64,000 nucleotides of DNA, taken from Branchiibius hedensis. GTDB taxonomy: Bacteria; Actinomycetota; Actinomycetes; Actinomycetales; Dermatophilaceae. Location: NCBI RefSeq assembly GCF_900108585.1, contig NZ_UESZ01000001.1:2728001-2792000 (forward strand), written 5' to 3'. Numbering within the stretch: position 1 is the first letter of the stretch; each line of letters starts with the position of its first letter. The notes under the pieces were generated by a model that had not been told where the DNA came from, ran no database searches, and was given only the letters and a program-made list of their open reading frames with translations. Positions 8,657-17,395 of the stretch are shown here, piece after piece. Position numbers and translations under genes: made by a program.

Positions 8657-9694
8657 TCAGGCGCGGGACGACGTACGCCAGAGGTTGATGCCGGCGTCGA
8701 CCGCGTGCTGGTCGATCTGGGCCAGCTCGTCCGGCCCGAAGTCCAGGTTGTCCAGCGCGCCCAGGTTGTCCTCCAACTGCTCGACACTCGAGGCGCCGAC
8801 CAGCACCGAGGTCACCCGGTCATCGCGCAACGCCCAGGCCAGCGCCATCTGGGCAAGGGACTGGCCCCGCGCCTGCGCCATCTTGTTCAGCGCCTTCACG
8901 TGCTTCAGCGACTCCGGCTTCAACAGCTTGGGGTCCAACGACTTGCCCTGTGCGGCCCTGGACCCCTCCGGGATCCCCTTGAGGTATTTGTCCGTCAACA
9001 TCCCCTGCGCCAACGGCGAGAACGCAATGCAGCCAACGCCGTTGGCGCCGAGCACATCCAGCAGGTCCTCCTCGATCCACCGGTTCAACATCGAGTACGA
9101 CGGCTGGTGGATCAGCAGCGGAGTGCCCAGTTCGCGCAGGATCGCCAGCGCTTCGCGGGTGCGGTCTCCGGAGTAGGACGAGATCCCGATGTAGAGCGCT
9201 TTGCCGGAGCGAACCGCCGAATCCAGTGCGCCAAGAGTCTCTTCCAGCGGCGTGTCCGCATCGAAGCGGTGGCTGTAGAAGATGTCGACGTAGTCCACGC
9301 CCATCCGTTGCAACGACTGGTCCAGCGAGGCGAGCAGATACTTGCGCGAGCCGCCGCCCTGGCCGTACGGACCGGGCCACATGTCATAGCCAGCCTTGGT
9401 CGACAGGATCAACTCGTCGCGGTAGCGCTTGAAGTCCTGCGCGTAGATCGTGCCGAAGTTGCGCTCGGCGCTGCCGTAGGGCGGCCCGTAGTTGTTGGCC
9501 AGATCGAAGTGCGTCACTCCGAGGTCGAACGCGCGCCGCAACGTCGCCCGTTGCCGATCCAGCGGGACGTCGTCGCCGAAGTTGTGCCACAACCCGAGCG
9601 AGACTGCCGGCAGTTGCAGACCACTACGTCCGCACCGCCGGTAGGTCATCTGGTCGTAGCGTCCGCGAAGCGCCTGGTAGTCGTCACTGTGCAT
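8657..9694 (-). CDS. Aldo/keto reductase, YghZ/L-glyceraldehyde 3-phosphate reductase type
   Basis: NADPH-dependent reductase of the AKR14/YghZ group that reduces L-glyceraldehyde 3-phosphate and methylglyoxal-like aldehydes in the characterised E. coli member. Family features: LSLGLWHNFG near the N-terminus, FDLANNYGPPYGSAE with the catalytic Asp and Tyr, STKAGY with Lys, and HRFD in place of the usual active-site His segment. The C-terminal GASSVEQLEDNLGAL and a typical ending are present. 345 residues from ATG 9694; a GTG two codons upstream is equally possible. It ends 9 bases from the convergent FMN reductase stop. Confidence 0.82.
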   Translation of the reverse strand: MHSDDYQALRGRYDQMTYRRCGRSGLQLPAVSLGLWHNFGDDVPLDRQRATLRRAFDLGVTHFDLANNYGPPYGSAERNFGTIYAQDFKRYRDELILSTKAGYDMWPGPYGQGGGSRKYLLASLDQSLQRMGVDYVDIFYSHRFDADTPLEETLGALDSAVRSGKALYIGISSYSGDRTREALAILRELGTPLLIHQPSYSMLNRWIEEDLLDVLGANGVGCIAFSPLAQGMLTDKYLKGIPEGSRAAQGKSLDPKLLKPESLKHVKALNKMAQARGQSLAQMALAWALRDDRVTSVLVGASSVEQLEDNLGALDNLDFGPDELAQIDQHAVDAGINLWRTSSRA

Positions 9695-9764
9695 GGTCAC
9701 GGTTGCCAGTCTGCCCTCTCCCGGACAGGACTAACATCGGAGGTGTCGACCGAAGGAGTCAGCA

Positions 9765-10190
9765 ATGGATGAGAACCCGATTGCCCCGATGAGCGACGAC
9801 GAGGCGTGGGAGGTGCTGCGCCAGCACGAGTTCGGTCGCTTGGCCTTCCACCTGCTCGACGAGGTGCACATCGTCCCGATCAACTACGCCGTCGATGCGA
9901 ATAAGCGCATCATCTTCCGGACCGCCGAGGGTTCGAAACTGCTTGGCATGGCGATGAATTCGGACGTCGCCTTCGAGATCGACCAGTACGACGAGGAGAC
10001 GGCTCTCAGCGTCATCGCGCGTGGCCGCGCTGTCACCCTCGAGGGCAGCGCGGCGTACGTCGCCGATGACCTTCCGCTGCGACCGTGGGTGCCTACGGCG
10101 AAGTTCAACGTCGTCGCTATCGAGGTCAGCGAGATCAGCGGGCGGCGCTTCCACTTGGACAAACCCTGGACTCACATGCACCTCAATTGA
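9765..10190 (+). CDS. Pyridoxamine 5'-phosphate oxidase family flavin-binding protein
   Basis: 141-residue split-barrel protein of the PPOX/nitroimidazole-resistance-like family. SDDEAWEVLRQHEFGRLAF, HIVPINYAVD and RTAEGSKLLGM are the recurrent motifs of this group, which binds FMN, F420 or haem. The exact substrate cannot be predicted. It starts at ATG 9765 with a clear GAAGGAG ribosome site. Monocistronic; about 90 bases separate it from the next operon. Confidence 0.72.
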   Translation: MDENPIAPMSDDEAWEVLRQHEFGRLAFHLLDEVHIVPINYAVDANKRIIFRTAEGSKLLGMAMNSDVAFEIDQYDEETALSVIARGRAVTLEGSAAYVADDLPLRPWVPTAKFNVVAIEVSEISGRRFHLDKPWTHMHLN

Positions 10191-10250
10191 GACGGAAAGG
10201 CTCACCGGCGAGCCGACGGTTGGGTAGGTCGAACGCGCGGGCGTAGTCTT

Positions 10251-10264
10251 TCTACAGATGTAGA
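10251..10264. promoter_or_regulatory. 14-bp perfect palindrome before the hydratase operon
   Basis: TCTACA-GA-TGTAGA, immediately before the ribosome site of the following gene. Position suggests an operator of a dimeric repressor; the regulator is not obvious nearby. Confidence 0.45.
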
Positions 10265-10279
10265 GAAGGAGGCGTCACC

Positions 10280-11152
10280 ATGACGCAGTCAGCACCCACC
10301 ACCAGTTCCATCGAGCGGGTCACGGTCCTGGGCACCGGAGTCCTCGGAGCGCAGATCGCTTTCCAGTCCGCCTACTCCGGAAAGCAGGTCACCGCCTACG
10401 ACATCTCGGAGGAAGCCCTCGACAAAGCGCGAGGTACCTTCGACGGTCTGGTCGCGACGTACGCCAAGGAAGTGCCCGGCGCCGCGGACGGAAAAGCCCA
10501 GGCAGCCCGCGACTCACTCACCCTCACTGCGGACCTGCAGGCGGCGGTGGCAGACGCGGATCTGGTGATCGAGGCAATCCCGGAGGTCGTGGATCTCAAA
10601 CGCGGGACATTCGCCAAGATCAACGAATTCGCCCCCGCCGCAACGATTTTCGCCACCAACTCCTCCACGCTGCTGCCCAGCGCGATCAGCGACGCCAGCG
10701 GCCGCGAGGACCGTTTCCTGGCGTTGCACTTCGCCAACCAGATCTGGCGGGCCAACACCGCCGAGGTGATGGGGACGCCGAAGACCGATCCGGCCGTCTT
10801 CGACCGCGTGGTCCAGTTCGCCAGCGAGATCGGCATGGTGCCGGTGCCGATCCACAAGGAGAAGGCCGGCTACGTCCTGAACTCCCTGCTGGTGCCGTTC
10901 CTGGGCGCGGCCCTCGAACTGGCCGCTGGAGGGTATGCCGAACCCAAGGACGTCGATAACGTGTGGCGCATCGGCACGGGCGCACCCCTGGGCCCGTTCC
11001 AGCTCTACGACATCATCGGCCTGGTCACGCCGTACAACATCATGAGCCACGGTGACGCGGATGCCCGCAAGCTCGCCGAATGGCTGAAGGTCAACTACAT
11101 CGACAAGGGCAAGACGGGTCTCGCCGCCGGCGAGGGCTTCTATCAGTACTGA
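10280..11152 (+). CDS. 3-hydroxyacyl-CoA dehydrogenase family protein
   Basis: NAD-dependent dehydrogenase of the 3-hydroxybutyryl-CoA dehydrogenase family, 290 residues. VTVLGTGVLGAQIA (residues 10-23) is the NAD-binding loop, NSSTLLPSAI and the catalytic HFANQIW (His in place of HFFNP) follow, and the C-terminal helical domain has GYVLNSLLVPFL. The HF(A)N variation suggests a substrate other than short acyl-CoA. It is the first gene of a two-gene operon with oleate hydratase (19-base gap), so oxidation of the 10-hydroxy fatty acid made by that enzyme is a plausible alternative. Start ATG 10280 has an excellent AAGGAGG site. Confidence 0.75.
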   Translation: MTQSAPTTSSIERVTVLGTGVLGAQIAFQSAYSGKQVTAYDISEEALDKARGTFDGLVATYAKEVPGAADGKAQAARDSLTLTADLQAAVADADLVIEAIPEVVDLKRGTFAKINEFAPAATIFATNSSTLLPSAISDASGREDRFLALHFANQIWRANTAEVMGTPKTDPAVFDRVVQFASEIGMVPVPIHKEKAGYVLNSLLVPFLGAALELAAGGYAEPKDVDNVWRIGTGAPLGPFQLYDIIGLVTPYNIMSHGDADARKLAEWLKVNYIDKGKTGLAAGEGFYQY

Positions 11153-11171
11153 TACGAAGGAGTTTCGGCAG

Positions 11172-12935
11172 ATGTACTACAGCAGCGGTAACTATGAAGC
11201 CTTTGCCCGCCCGCGCAAGCCGGAGGGGGTGGACGACAAGACCGCCTGGTTCGTCGGCGCCGGCCTGGCCTCCCTGTCGGGCGCGGCCTTCCTGATCCGC
11301 GACGGTCAGATGGATGGTTCGAAGATCACCATCCTGGAAGAGCTCAAGCTCCCTGGTGGCGCGCTCGATGGGATCAAGGAGCCCAAGAAGGGTTTCGTGA
11401 TCCGCGGTGGCCGCGAGATGGAGAACCACTTCGAGTGCCTCTGGGACCTCTTCCGCAGCATCCCCTCGATCGAGGTCGAGGGCGCCAGCGTCCTGGATGA
11501 GTTCTACTGGCTGAACAAGGACGACCCGAACTTCTCCCTCGAACGCGCCACGATGGACCGCGGGCAGAGCGCGCACACCGACAACAAGTTCATGATGTCG
11601 CAGAAGGCGCAGAACGAACTGGTCAAGCTCTTCATGGCCACGCGGAAGGAGATGGAGAACAAGCGGATCGACGAGGTCTTCACCGACGAGTTCTTCAAGA
11701 GCAACTTCTGGCTCTACTGGCAGACGATGTTCGCCTTCGAGAAGTGGCACTCGGCGCTGGAGATGAAGCTCTACGTGCACCGCTTCATCCACCACATCGG
11801 CGGCCTGCCGGACTTCAGTGCACTGAAGTTCACCAAGTACAACCAGTACGAGTCCCTGGTGCTGCCTCTCTACAAGTGGCTGCTGGACCACGGGGTGACC
11901 TTCCACTTCGACACCACGGTCACCGATGTCGACTTCGACCTCAGTGACCCGGAAAAGAAGAAGGCGACCTACATCCACTGGATCAAGGATGGCGCCGAAG
12001 GTGGTGTCGACCTGGGTGAGAACGACCTGGTCTTCATGACCATCGGCTCACTGACCGAGAACTCCGACGAGGGCGACCAGCACACCCCGGCCAAGCTCAA
12101 CACCGGGCCGGCTCCGGCCTGGGATCTGTGGCGCAAGATCTCTGCAAAGCACGAATCCTTCGGCCATCCGGACGTTTTCGCCGGTGACATCGAGAAGTCC
12201 AAGTGGGAATCAGCCACGGTGACCACGCTGGACCACCGGATCCCGGAGTACATCCAGAAAATCACCAAACGGGACCCGTTCAGCGGAAAGGTCGTCACCG
12301 GCGGCATCGTCACCGTCAAGGACTCTTCCTGGTTCATGAGCTGGACCGTCAACCGGCAGCCGCACTTCAAGCAGCAGCCCAAGGATCAGATCGTGGTCTG
12401 GGTCTACGCCCTGAACAGCGACACTCCCGGTGACTACACCAAGAAGTCGATCCAGGAGTGCACCGGTGAGGAGATCGCGGCCGAGTGGCTCTACCATCTG
12501 GGCGTGCCCGAGTCCGACATCCCCGAGTTGGCCGCGAACGGCGCGAAGACAGTGCCGTGCATGATGCCCTACGTCACGGCGTTCTTCATGCCGCGCCAGG
12601 CCGGCGACCGGCCAGACGTCGTGCCCGAAGGATCGGTCAACTTCGCCTTCATCGGCCAGTTCGCCGAGTCCAAGGAGCGTGACTGCATCTTCACGACCGA
12701 GTACTCCGTGCGGACCCCGATGGAAGCGGTCTACACCCTGCTCGACATCGAGCGAGGTGTCCCCGAAGTCTTCAACTCGACGTACGACGTGCGCAGCCTG
12801 CTCACCGCGACCAGCCGGTTGCGCGACGGCAAGGAACTGACACTGCCCGGTCTGAAGTTCGCCCAGCCGTGGATGAAGACCAAGGTGACCAAGAACGAAG
12901 TCGGCGAGTTGCTGGCCAAGTACGGCGTCATCTGA
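11172..12935 (+). CDS. ohyA: Oleate hydratase
   Basis: FAD-dependent fatty-acid hydratase that adds water to the cis-9 double bond of oleate or linoleate, giving 10-hydroxy acids. 587 residues, usual length. The FAD Rossmann region is AWFVGAGLASLSGAAFL (residues 25-42) with ILEELKLPGGALDG, GGREMENHFECLWDL near residue 80 contains the catalytic Glu region, and KYNQYESLVLPL carries the conserved active-site Tyr. Other hallmarks are SSWFMSWTVNRQPHF and GQFAESKERDCIFTTEYSVR. Cytosolic or membrane-associated. A GAAGGAG site precedes the ATG. In the same operon as the dehydrogenase upstream; a strong hairpin follows the stop. Confidence 0.93.
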   Translation: MYYSSGNYEAFARPRKPEGVDDKTAWFVGAGLASLSGAAFLIRDGQMDGSKITILEELKLPGGALDGIKEPKKGFVIRGGREMENHFECLWDLFRSIPSIEVEGASVLDEFYWLNKDDPNFSLERATMDRGQSAHTDNKFMMSQKAQNELVKLFMATRKEMENKRIDEVFTDEFFKSNFWLYWQTMFAFEKWHSALEMKLYVHRFIHHIGGLPDFSALKFTKYNQYESLVLPLYKWLLDHGVTFHFDTTVTDVDFDLSDPEKKKATYIHWIKDGAEGGVDLGENDLVFMTIGSLTENSDEGDQHTPAKLNTGPAPAWDLWRKISAKHESFGHPDVFAGDIEKSKWESATVTTLDHRIPEYIQKITKRDPFSGKVVTGGIVTVKDSSWFMSWTVNRQPHFKQQPKDQIVVWVYALNSDTPGDYTKKSIQECTGEEIAAEWLYHLGVPESDIPELAANGAKTVPCMMPYVTAFFMPRQAGDRPDVVPEGSVNFAFIGQFAESKERDCIFTTEYSVRTPMEAVYTLLDIERGVPEVFNSTYDVRSLLTATSRLRDGKELTLPGLKFAQPWMKTKVTKNEVGELLAKYGVI

Positions 12936-12954
12936 TCGGCACCCGCTCAGACCT

Positions 12955-12980
12955 GCGCCCCGGCCCCTCGGCCGGGGCGC
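12955..12980 (+). terminator. Strong hairpin after oleate hydratase
   Basis: GCGCCCCGGCC (12955-12965), loop of four bases, exact complement (12970-12980). It lies 20 bases after the stop. No T-run follows, which is common in high-GC actinobacteria. Confidence 0.65.
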
Positions 12981-13119
12981 AAGTCGTTCAGGTTTCGTTC
13001 GGCTAGCCACCAGTGTCCTGGGAGTTTGGTGCGTCGCAGCGCCTATGCGGCAGCTGTGTGTCATGGTGTGCCTGCCGACATTGCGCCGGTTAGGTTCGAG
13101 CGACCTCGGGGGTCGAAAC

Positions 13120-15324
13120 GTGAATACACCACGACAGGCGATGGCCGCGTCCGCCGCGGCCCTCCTCGCCGTTGCCGCCTTCAGCGTGAATACCGCTGCG
13201 AGCGCTCGTAATTCGACGACCAGTGTGCACCAGAACGCCCCGCGAACAGCGGCGCCTGCACCCAGGGTGGTCCGGCTGATCACCGGCGAAACGGTGGTGC
13301 AGCGGCAGGTGTCGGGCCGCGCGGTCACCACGGTCATCCCGGCTGCGGGCGAGCGCGGCGGCATGGTGCGGATGGGTGGCCCCCAACAGTCGCTCCTGGT
13401 CCCTACCGCCGCCCTGCCCTACCTCGGCGGCGCCTTGGACCCGGCCCTGTTCGAGGTGTCGAAGGTCTCCTCCGCCGTGTCGGTGCACGTCACCGGTCCG
13501 AAACTGTCGGCGGTCAAGGTTCCTGGTCTGCACGTCACCACGCGCACGTCGACCCAGATCACGGGGACCTTCGACCGGAAGGGCAGCGCCGCGTTCGGTG
13601 CCGCGCTGCGCAGGCAGGCGGCGGCTGATCGCGCTGCCCACCGAACGAGCAGCACCCTGTTCGGAGCCAGTCGCATCAGCGTGACCGCGGGACCGCGAAA
13701 CGTCGTCAAACCCGCGTTCGCTCAGGTCACGTCCCGGTTCACCGTCCTGGACCGCAGCGGGCGGCCGGCGCAGTTCGCCGGACTCTTCCTGCTCAACCTC
13801 GATGACCCGAGCAGGTTCGCCAACCAGGCACTGGTGATGAACGGCCAGGCCCGGGCCAGCCTGCCGAAGGGCCGGTACAGCGTGTTCGCCGTGATCAGCG
13901 ACGATGCCTCCGACTCGGTGGTCACGCTCCCGCTGATCCGGGCCGAGAGCAACCTGCAGAAGTTCACCATCGACGCCCGGCGCGCGACGGCGAAGGTCAC
14001 CCTGGTCACCCCGCGACCAACCGCCGCTGCCTACGAGCTCACCTCGCTCGACGTACTGCAGACGGTGACGTTCGAAGGCGACGGCTGGGTCGGCGAGTCC
14101 TTCAGCGACAACGGGGTCCTGGAGTTCGGGCGACACGATCTGTATGTCTCCCCCAGCGCCGCGCCGCCTACGGGTACGCAGACCCTGAGCACCAGTTTCC
14201 TGTTCGGCAACGACCAGAGCACTGCCGCATCGCCCTATTCCTACACCGCGACGTACCAGGCGACCGGCGCCATCGCGCCGTCCCAGCGGCACGTCGTCAG
14301 CGATGTCGCCACCCTCGCCATGAGCTACTACCGCAGCGCACCCGGCGTGGTTGACGGGATCAGCCACGAGGCTCTGCCCACCGGCGACGCACCCACGTCG
14401 TCGTTCGGGTGGGCAACCCCACCGGGCGGCCATGGCACCGACTATCTGGTGTCGCCCAAGGGAACCCTGTGGCAGGACGACTACCTGCCCTCGATGGACC
14501 CGACGGCCAAAGCCCAAGCCGATGTGCAGGACGTGCCCCGCACGAGGCTGGCCGGACAGACCTACCCGGTCGACTACCTGCGCGGGCCGCTGGCCCCGGG
14601 CCTACCGGCGGCACAAGGCGGTTCGGGGTTCGTCTGCTACTCCTGCCGGTCCGATGACCAATTGTTTGTCGGAATCGTGCCGTTCACCGACTCCGTACCG
14701 GGTCACTTCGGCGCTATCGGACTGGGTGATGACAGTACGACGGTCGCCAAGTTCCAGGTGTGGAAGAACGGAAAGCTCATCGACAGTGAGACCAACGGTT
14801 CCGGGCTGACGCTCACGGTGCCGACGACCGCAACGACCGTCCGGGCGCGGCTCGAGACCTGGTTGGGGATCGCCGGCTTCACCCGCTCCACCCACTCGGT
14901 CACCGACCTGACGTTCCACACCTCTGCCAAGGATGCGGTCGCCCCGGCGACGTGGGACTGCGGCGACGACCCGTGGGGCGAACCGACCATCTGCCGCGTC
15001 CCGAGCGAACTGACGACGTCCGTGCCGCTGCCGACCGCCCTGGACAGCACGATGAGCGTGGGCGCCCACCCCTTCACCTTCTCGATCGCACCCATCATCG
15101 GAAAGGCGGCGGTGACCGCGACCCTGCAGATCAGCCTGGACCGTGGGCGCACGTTCACCGATGTGCCCGTGACCGCCCTCGGCGGCAATCGGTTCCTCGC
15201 CGCACTCACGAATTCCCCGTCCGCCGTGGGCAAGTCGGTGACCATTCGGGTGAGCGGCCACACCGCGGGCGGCGACGCGATCACGCAAACCACGGACGCG
15301 GCGTACGTCGTGAAGGGAGCCTGA
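13120..15324 (+). CDS. Secreted protein of unknown function, paired with S53 protease
   Basis: About 734 residues from the GTG at 13120, where a typical signal peptide begins (TPRQAMAASAAALLAVAAF, ending near residue 30). An earlier ATG at 13045 adds a doubtful extension. The mature start VVRLITGETVVQRQ resembles the propeptide-like start of actinobacterial subtilase precursors, but no protease catalytic triad follows. The rest is beta-rich, Thr/Ser-rich and has two Cys pairs (FVCYSCRSDD and WDCGDDPWGEPTICR). It ends one base before the S53 gene. A cofactor, inhibitor or scaffold for that protease is inferred only. Confidence 0.6.
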   Translation: MNTPRQAMAASAAALLAVAAFSVNTAASARNSTTSVHQNAPRTAAPAPRVVRLITGETVVQRQVSGRAVTTVIPAAGERGGMVRMGGPQQSLLVPTAALPYLGGALDPALFEVSKVSSAVSVHVTGPKLSAVKVPGLHVTTRTSTQITGTFDRKGSAAFGAALRRQAAADRAAHRTSSTLFGASRISVTAGPRNVVKPAFAQVTSRFTVLDRSGRPAQFAGLFLLNLDDPSRFANQALVMNGQARASLPKGRYSVFAVISDDASDSVVTLPLIRAESNLQKFTIDARRATAKVTLVTPRPTAAAYELTSLDVLQTVTFEGDGWVGESFSDNGVLEFGRHDLYVSPSAAPPTGTQTLSTSFLFGNDQSTAASPYSYTATYQATGAIAPSQRHVVSDVATLAMSYYRSAPGVVDGISHEALPTGDAPTSSFGWATPPGGHGTDYLVSPKGTLWQDDYLPSMDPTAKAQADVQDVPRTRLAGQTYPVDYLRGPLAPGLPAAQGGSGFVCYSCRSDDQLFVGIVPFTDSVPGHFGAIGLGDDSTTVAKFQVWKNGKLIDSETNGSGLTLTVPTTATTVRARLETWLGIAGFTRSTHSVTDLTFHTSAKDAVAPATWDCGDDPWGEPTICRVPSELTTSVPLPTALDSTMSVGAHPFTFSIAPIIGKAAVTATLQISLDRGRTFTDVPVTALGGNRFLAALTNSPSAVGKSVTIRVSGHTAGGDAITQTTDAAYVVKGA

Positions 15325-15325
15325 G

Positions 15326-16531
15326 ATGAACCGCACCGTGCGCCGGTTGCTGGTCCCGCTGCTGTGTCTGGCCCTGGCCAGCCTCGGCGTGCTGGGCGCC
15401 GGGCCCGCGACCGCTGGCCCGTCCCCCTTGCCGGCCAGCGGGGTCCCGCACGCTGCGTGTGCGCCCGTCCCTGCCGGGAAGGTCCGCTGCTTGGCGCAGT
15501 ACCGCACCTCCACCTCCGGACGCAGGGCCTACCTTCCCCAGGTCATCCAGACCCTCGGCCCGTCCCAGATCGCTTCGGCGTACGGGCTGCGCGGCGGAGC
15601 GGTCGGGGTCACGGTGGCGATCGTGGGCGCCTTCAGCAACCCGAACCTGGAGAAGGACCTGGCGGTCTACCGCAAAGTCTCCGGGCTCAGGGCGTGCACC
15701 GTCCGCAACGGTTGCCTGCGGATCGTCAACCAGCGTGGCGCAACCAGCCCGCTGCCCCAAGCCGACCCTGACTGGGGGTTGGAAGCGGCCTTGGACGTGG
15801 ACGCCGTCTCCGCTGCCTGTCCGGCCTGCAAAATCCTGGTCGTGGAGGCCGATGACAACGACACCATGTCACTGGCTGCCGGGGTCAACACCGCGGTCCG
15901 CCTGAACGCGGCCGTCGTCTCCAACAGCTATGGCGGCCCCGAATACACCGCGGTGCCCGGCATCGCGGCCCGCTACTACCGGCACCCGGGAGTGCCCATC
16001 GTTGCCTCCTCCGGCGACGACGGCTTCCAACCGGCCGGATTCCCGGCGAGCTCGACGACCGTGATCTCCGTCGGCGGCACGTCGTTGACCCGCAACCTGC
16101 GCACCGCCCGCGGTTGGAGCGAATCCGCGTGGGACGGCAGCGGTAGCGGTTGTTCCGCGTGGTTCGCCAAACCGGCTTATCAGTCGCGGCGGCTGACGCA
16201 CTGCCCGATGCGCACCAGCACCGACCTTTCAGCGGTGGCCGATCCGTACAGCAACTTCGCGGTCTACGACACGTTCGGCACTCCCACGGATTGGCTGCTG
16301 GTCGGAGGGACCAGTCTGTCCGCCCCGTTGGTCGCGGGGATGATCGCGCGCGCCGGCCATTCGAAGTCCTACGGCACGACGGCGGGCCGGATCTACCGGC
16401 ACCGGTCGTGGTTCCACGACATCAGGTCCGGAAGCAACGGGTACTGCGGCGGTGACTACCTGTGCACCGCCAAGAAGGGGTACGACGCCCCGACCGGAGT
16501 CGGGACGCCGCGCACCTTGGCCGGTCTGTAG
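15326..16531 (+). CDS. Sedolisin-type serine protease (S53 family), secreted
   Basis: 401 residues with a Sec signal peptide (MNRTVRRLLVPLLCLALAS, Ala-rich cleavage region near 30). The catalytic domain starts at about residue 60. LEAALDVDAV carries the Glu and Asp of the sedolisin Ser-Glu-Asp site, VASSGDDG the oxyanion-hole Asp, and GGTSLSAPLVAG the nucleophile Ser. GYDAPTGVGTP at the C-terminus matches the family calcium-site region. The usual long pro-kumamolisin domain is absent or much reduced. Two bases after the preceding secreted protein, so likely one transcript. Extracellular peptide cleavage, perhaps at acidic pH, is expected from the family. Confidence 0.82.
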   Translation: MNRTVRRLLVPLLCLALASLGVLGAGPATAGPSPLPASGVPHAACAPVPAGKVRCLAQYRTSTSGRRAYLPQVIQTLGPSQIASAYGLRGGAVGVTVAIVGAFSNPNLEKDLAVYRKVSGLRACTVRNGCLRIVNQRGATSPLPQADPDWGLEAALDVDAVSAACPACKILVVEADDNDTMSLAAGVNTAVRLNAAVVSNSYGGPEYTAVPGIAARYYRHPGVPIVASSGDDGFQPAGFPASSTTVISVGGTSLTRNLRTARGWSESAWDGSGSGCSAWFAKPAYQSRRLTHCPMRTSTDLSAVADPYSNFAVYDTFGTPTDWLLVGGTSLSAPLVAGMIARAGHSKSYGTTAGRIYRHRSWFHDIRSGSNGYCGGDYLCTAKKGYDAPTGVGTPRTLAGL

Positions 16532-16538
16532 GACCGGG

Positions 16539-17300
16539 TCAGTTCGACCAGACGATCGGGTCGTCGCGGTACTTGTTGTCCGAGTAGTCCTCGTAGTTCC
16601 AGCGGCTGTCGTCGTAGGTTGCCCCGGTGACCGCATCACCCGTGGGAGCCAGGACGATCGTGCAGCCGACGGCGGTCGCGCCGACCGGGATGGTCAGGTT
16701 GTCCCCGCTACCGGTGGCCTTGAAGCTCTTGCTGTCGCACGGGCCCAACTGCCCGAAGACGATCAGGCTCTGCGCCTCGGTGCCGTCCTTCAGCGTGCCG
16801 TCGACACTGGGCACGCTCACACCCAGGTTGGAGGCACCCTTGGTGGACAGCAGCTTGGCGTTGACGGTGATGTAGTACGGCGTCTGCCCCTTGAACTTGG
16901 CGGCGTTCTCCAGCTTGGAAAGGTCCGCCTCCGAACCCTTTTCGATCTTCGCGACGCTCAGCTCGATAGTCGTCTCGTAGTACTTCGGGTCCTTCGGGTC
17001 GTCGCCGCGGTTGGTGTGGATGACGGCCGCCTGACCCACCTTCAGCTTGGTCCCGGGCGGGGTGACGGTGCCCGGCGTACCTTCGGTCGCACCGCCGCCG
17101 GCGGCGGACGTGCTCGGTGCCTCCGCAGCCGCCGACGTGGTCGGCGAGTCCGAGGTGGTGGGAGCGGCGCTGCTGGAGGACGTGGTCGTCGTCCCACCGC
17201 TCGGGGAGGACACACTGACGCTGCTGCCGCAGGCGGCCAGGCCGAGCACCGCGCAGGCGGCTCCGACGGCAATCAGTGGACGGTGGATCGGGCTGCGCAT
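16539..17300 (-). CDS. Putative lipoprotein with Ig-like C-terminal domain
   Basis: 253 residues from ATG 17300, chosen because the lipoprotein signal starts there: RSPIHRPLIAVG, lipobox LAAC with Cys near residue 22. A Ser/Thr/Ala linker of about 60 residues follows, then a beta-rich domain (KVGQAAVIHTNRGDD, YYITVNAKLLSTKGASNLG) of DUF4352 style. No catalytic residues. Upstream start codons would place the signal inside. Anchored to the outer face of the membrane. Convergent with the protease gene, with 7 bases between stops. Confidence 0.62.
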   Translation of the reverse strand: MRSPIHRPLIAVGAACAVLGLAACGSSVSVSSPSGGTTTTSSSSAAPTTSDSPTTSAAAEAPSTSAAGGGATEGTPGTVTPPGTKLKVGQAAVIHTNRGDDPKDPKYYETTIELSVAKIEKGSEADLSKLENAAKFKGQTPYYITVNAKLLSTKGASNLGVSVPSVDGTLKDGTEAQSLIVFGQLGPCDSKSFKATGSGDNLTIPVGATAVGCTIVLAPTGDAVTGATYDDSRWNYEDYSDNKYRDDPIVWSN

Positions 17301-17395
17301 GGTGTCCCCTTCGGACGAATCTGCTGATCGGATACGTTCTCGATACAAACAGAACCACCCAGGGAACTCACAGCTGAAAATGTGGGGAGTTCCCC

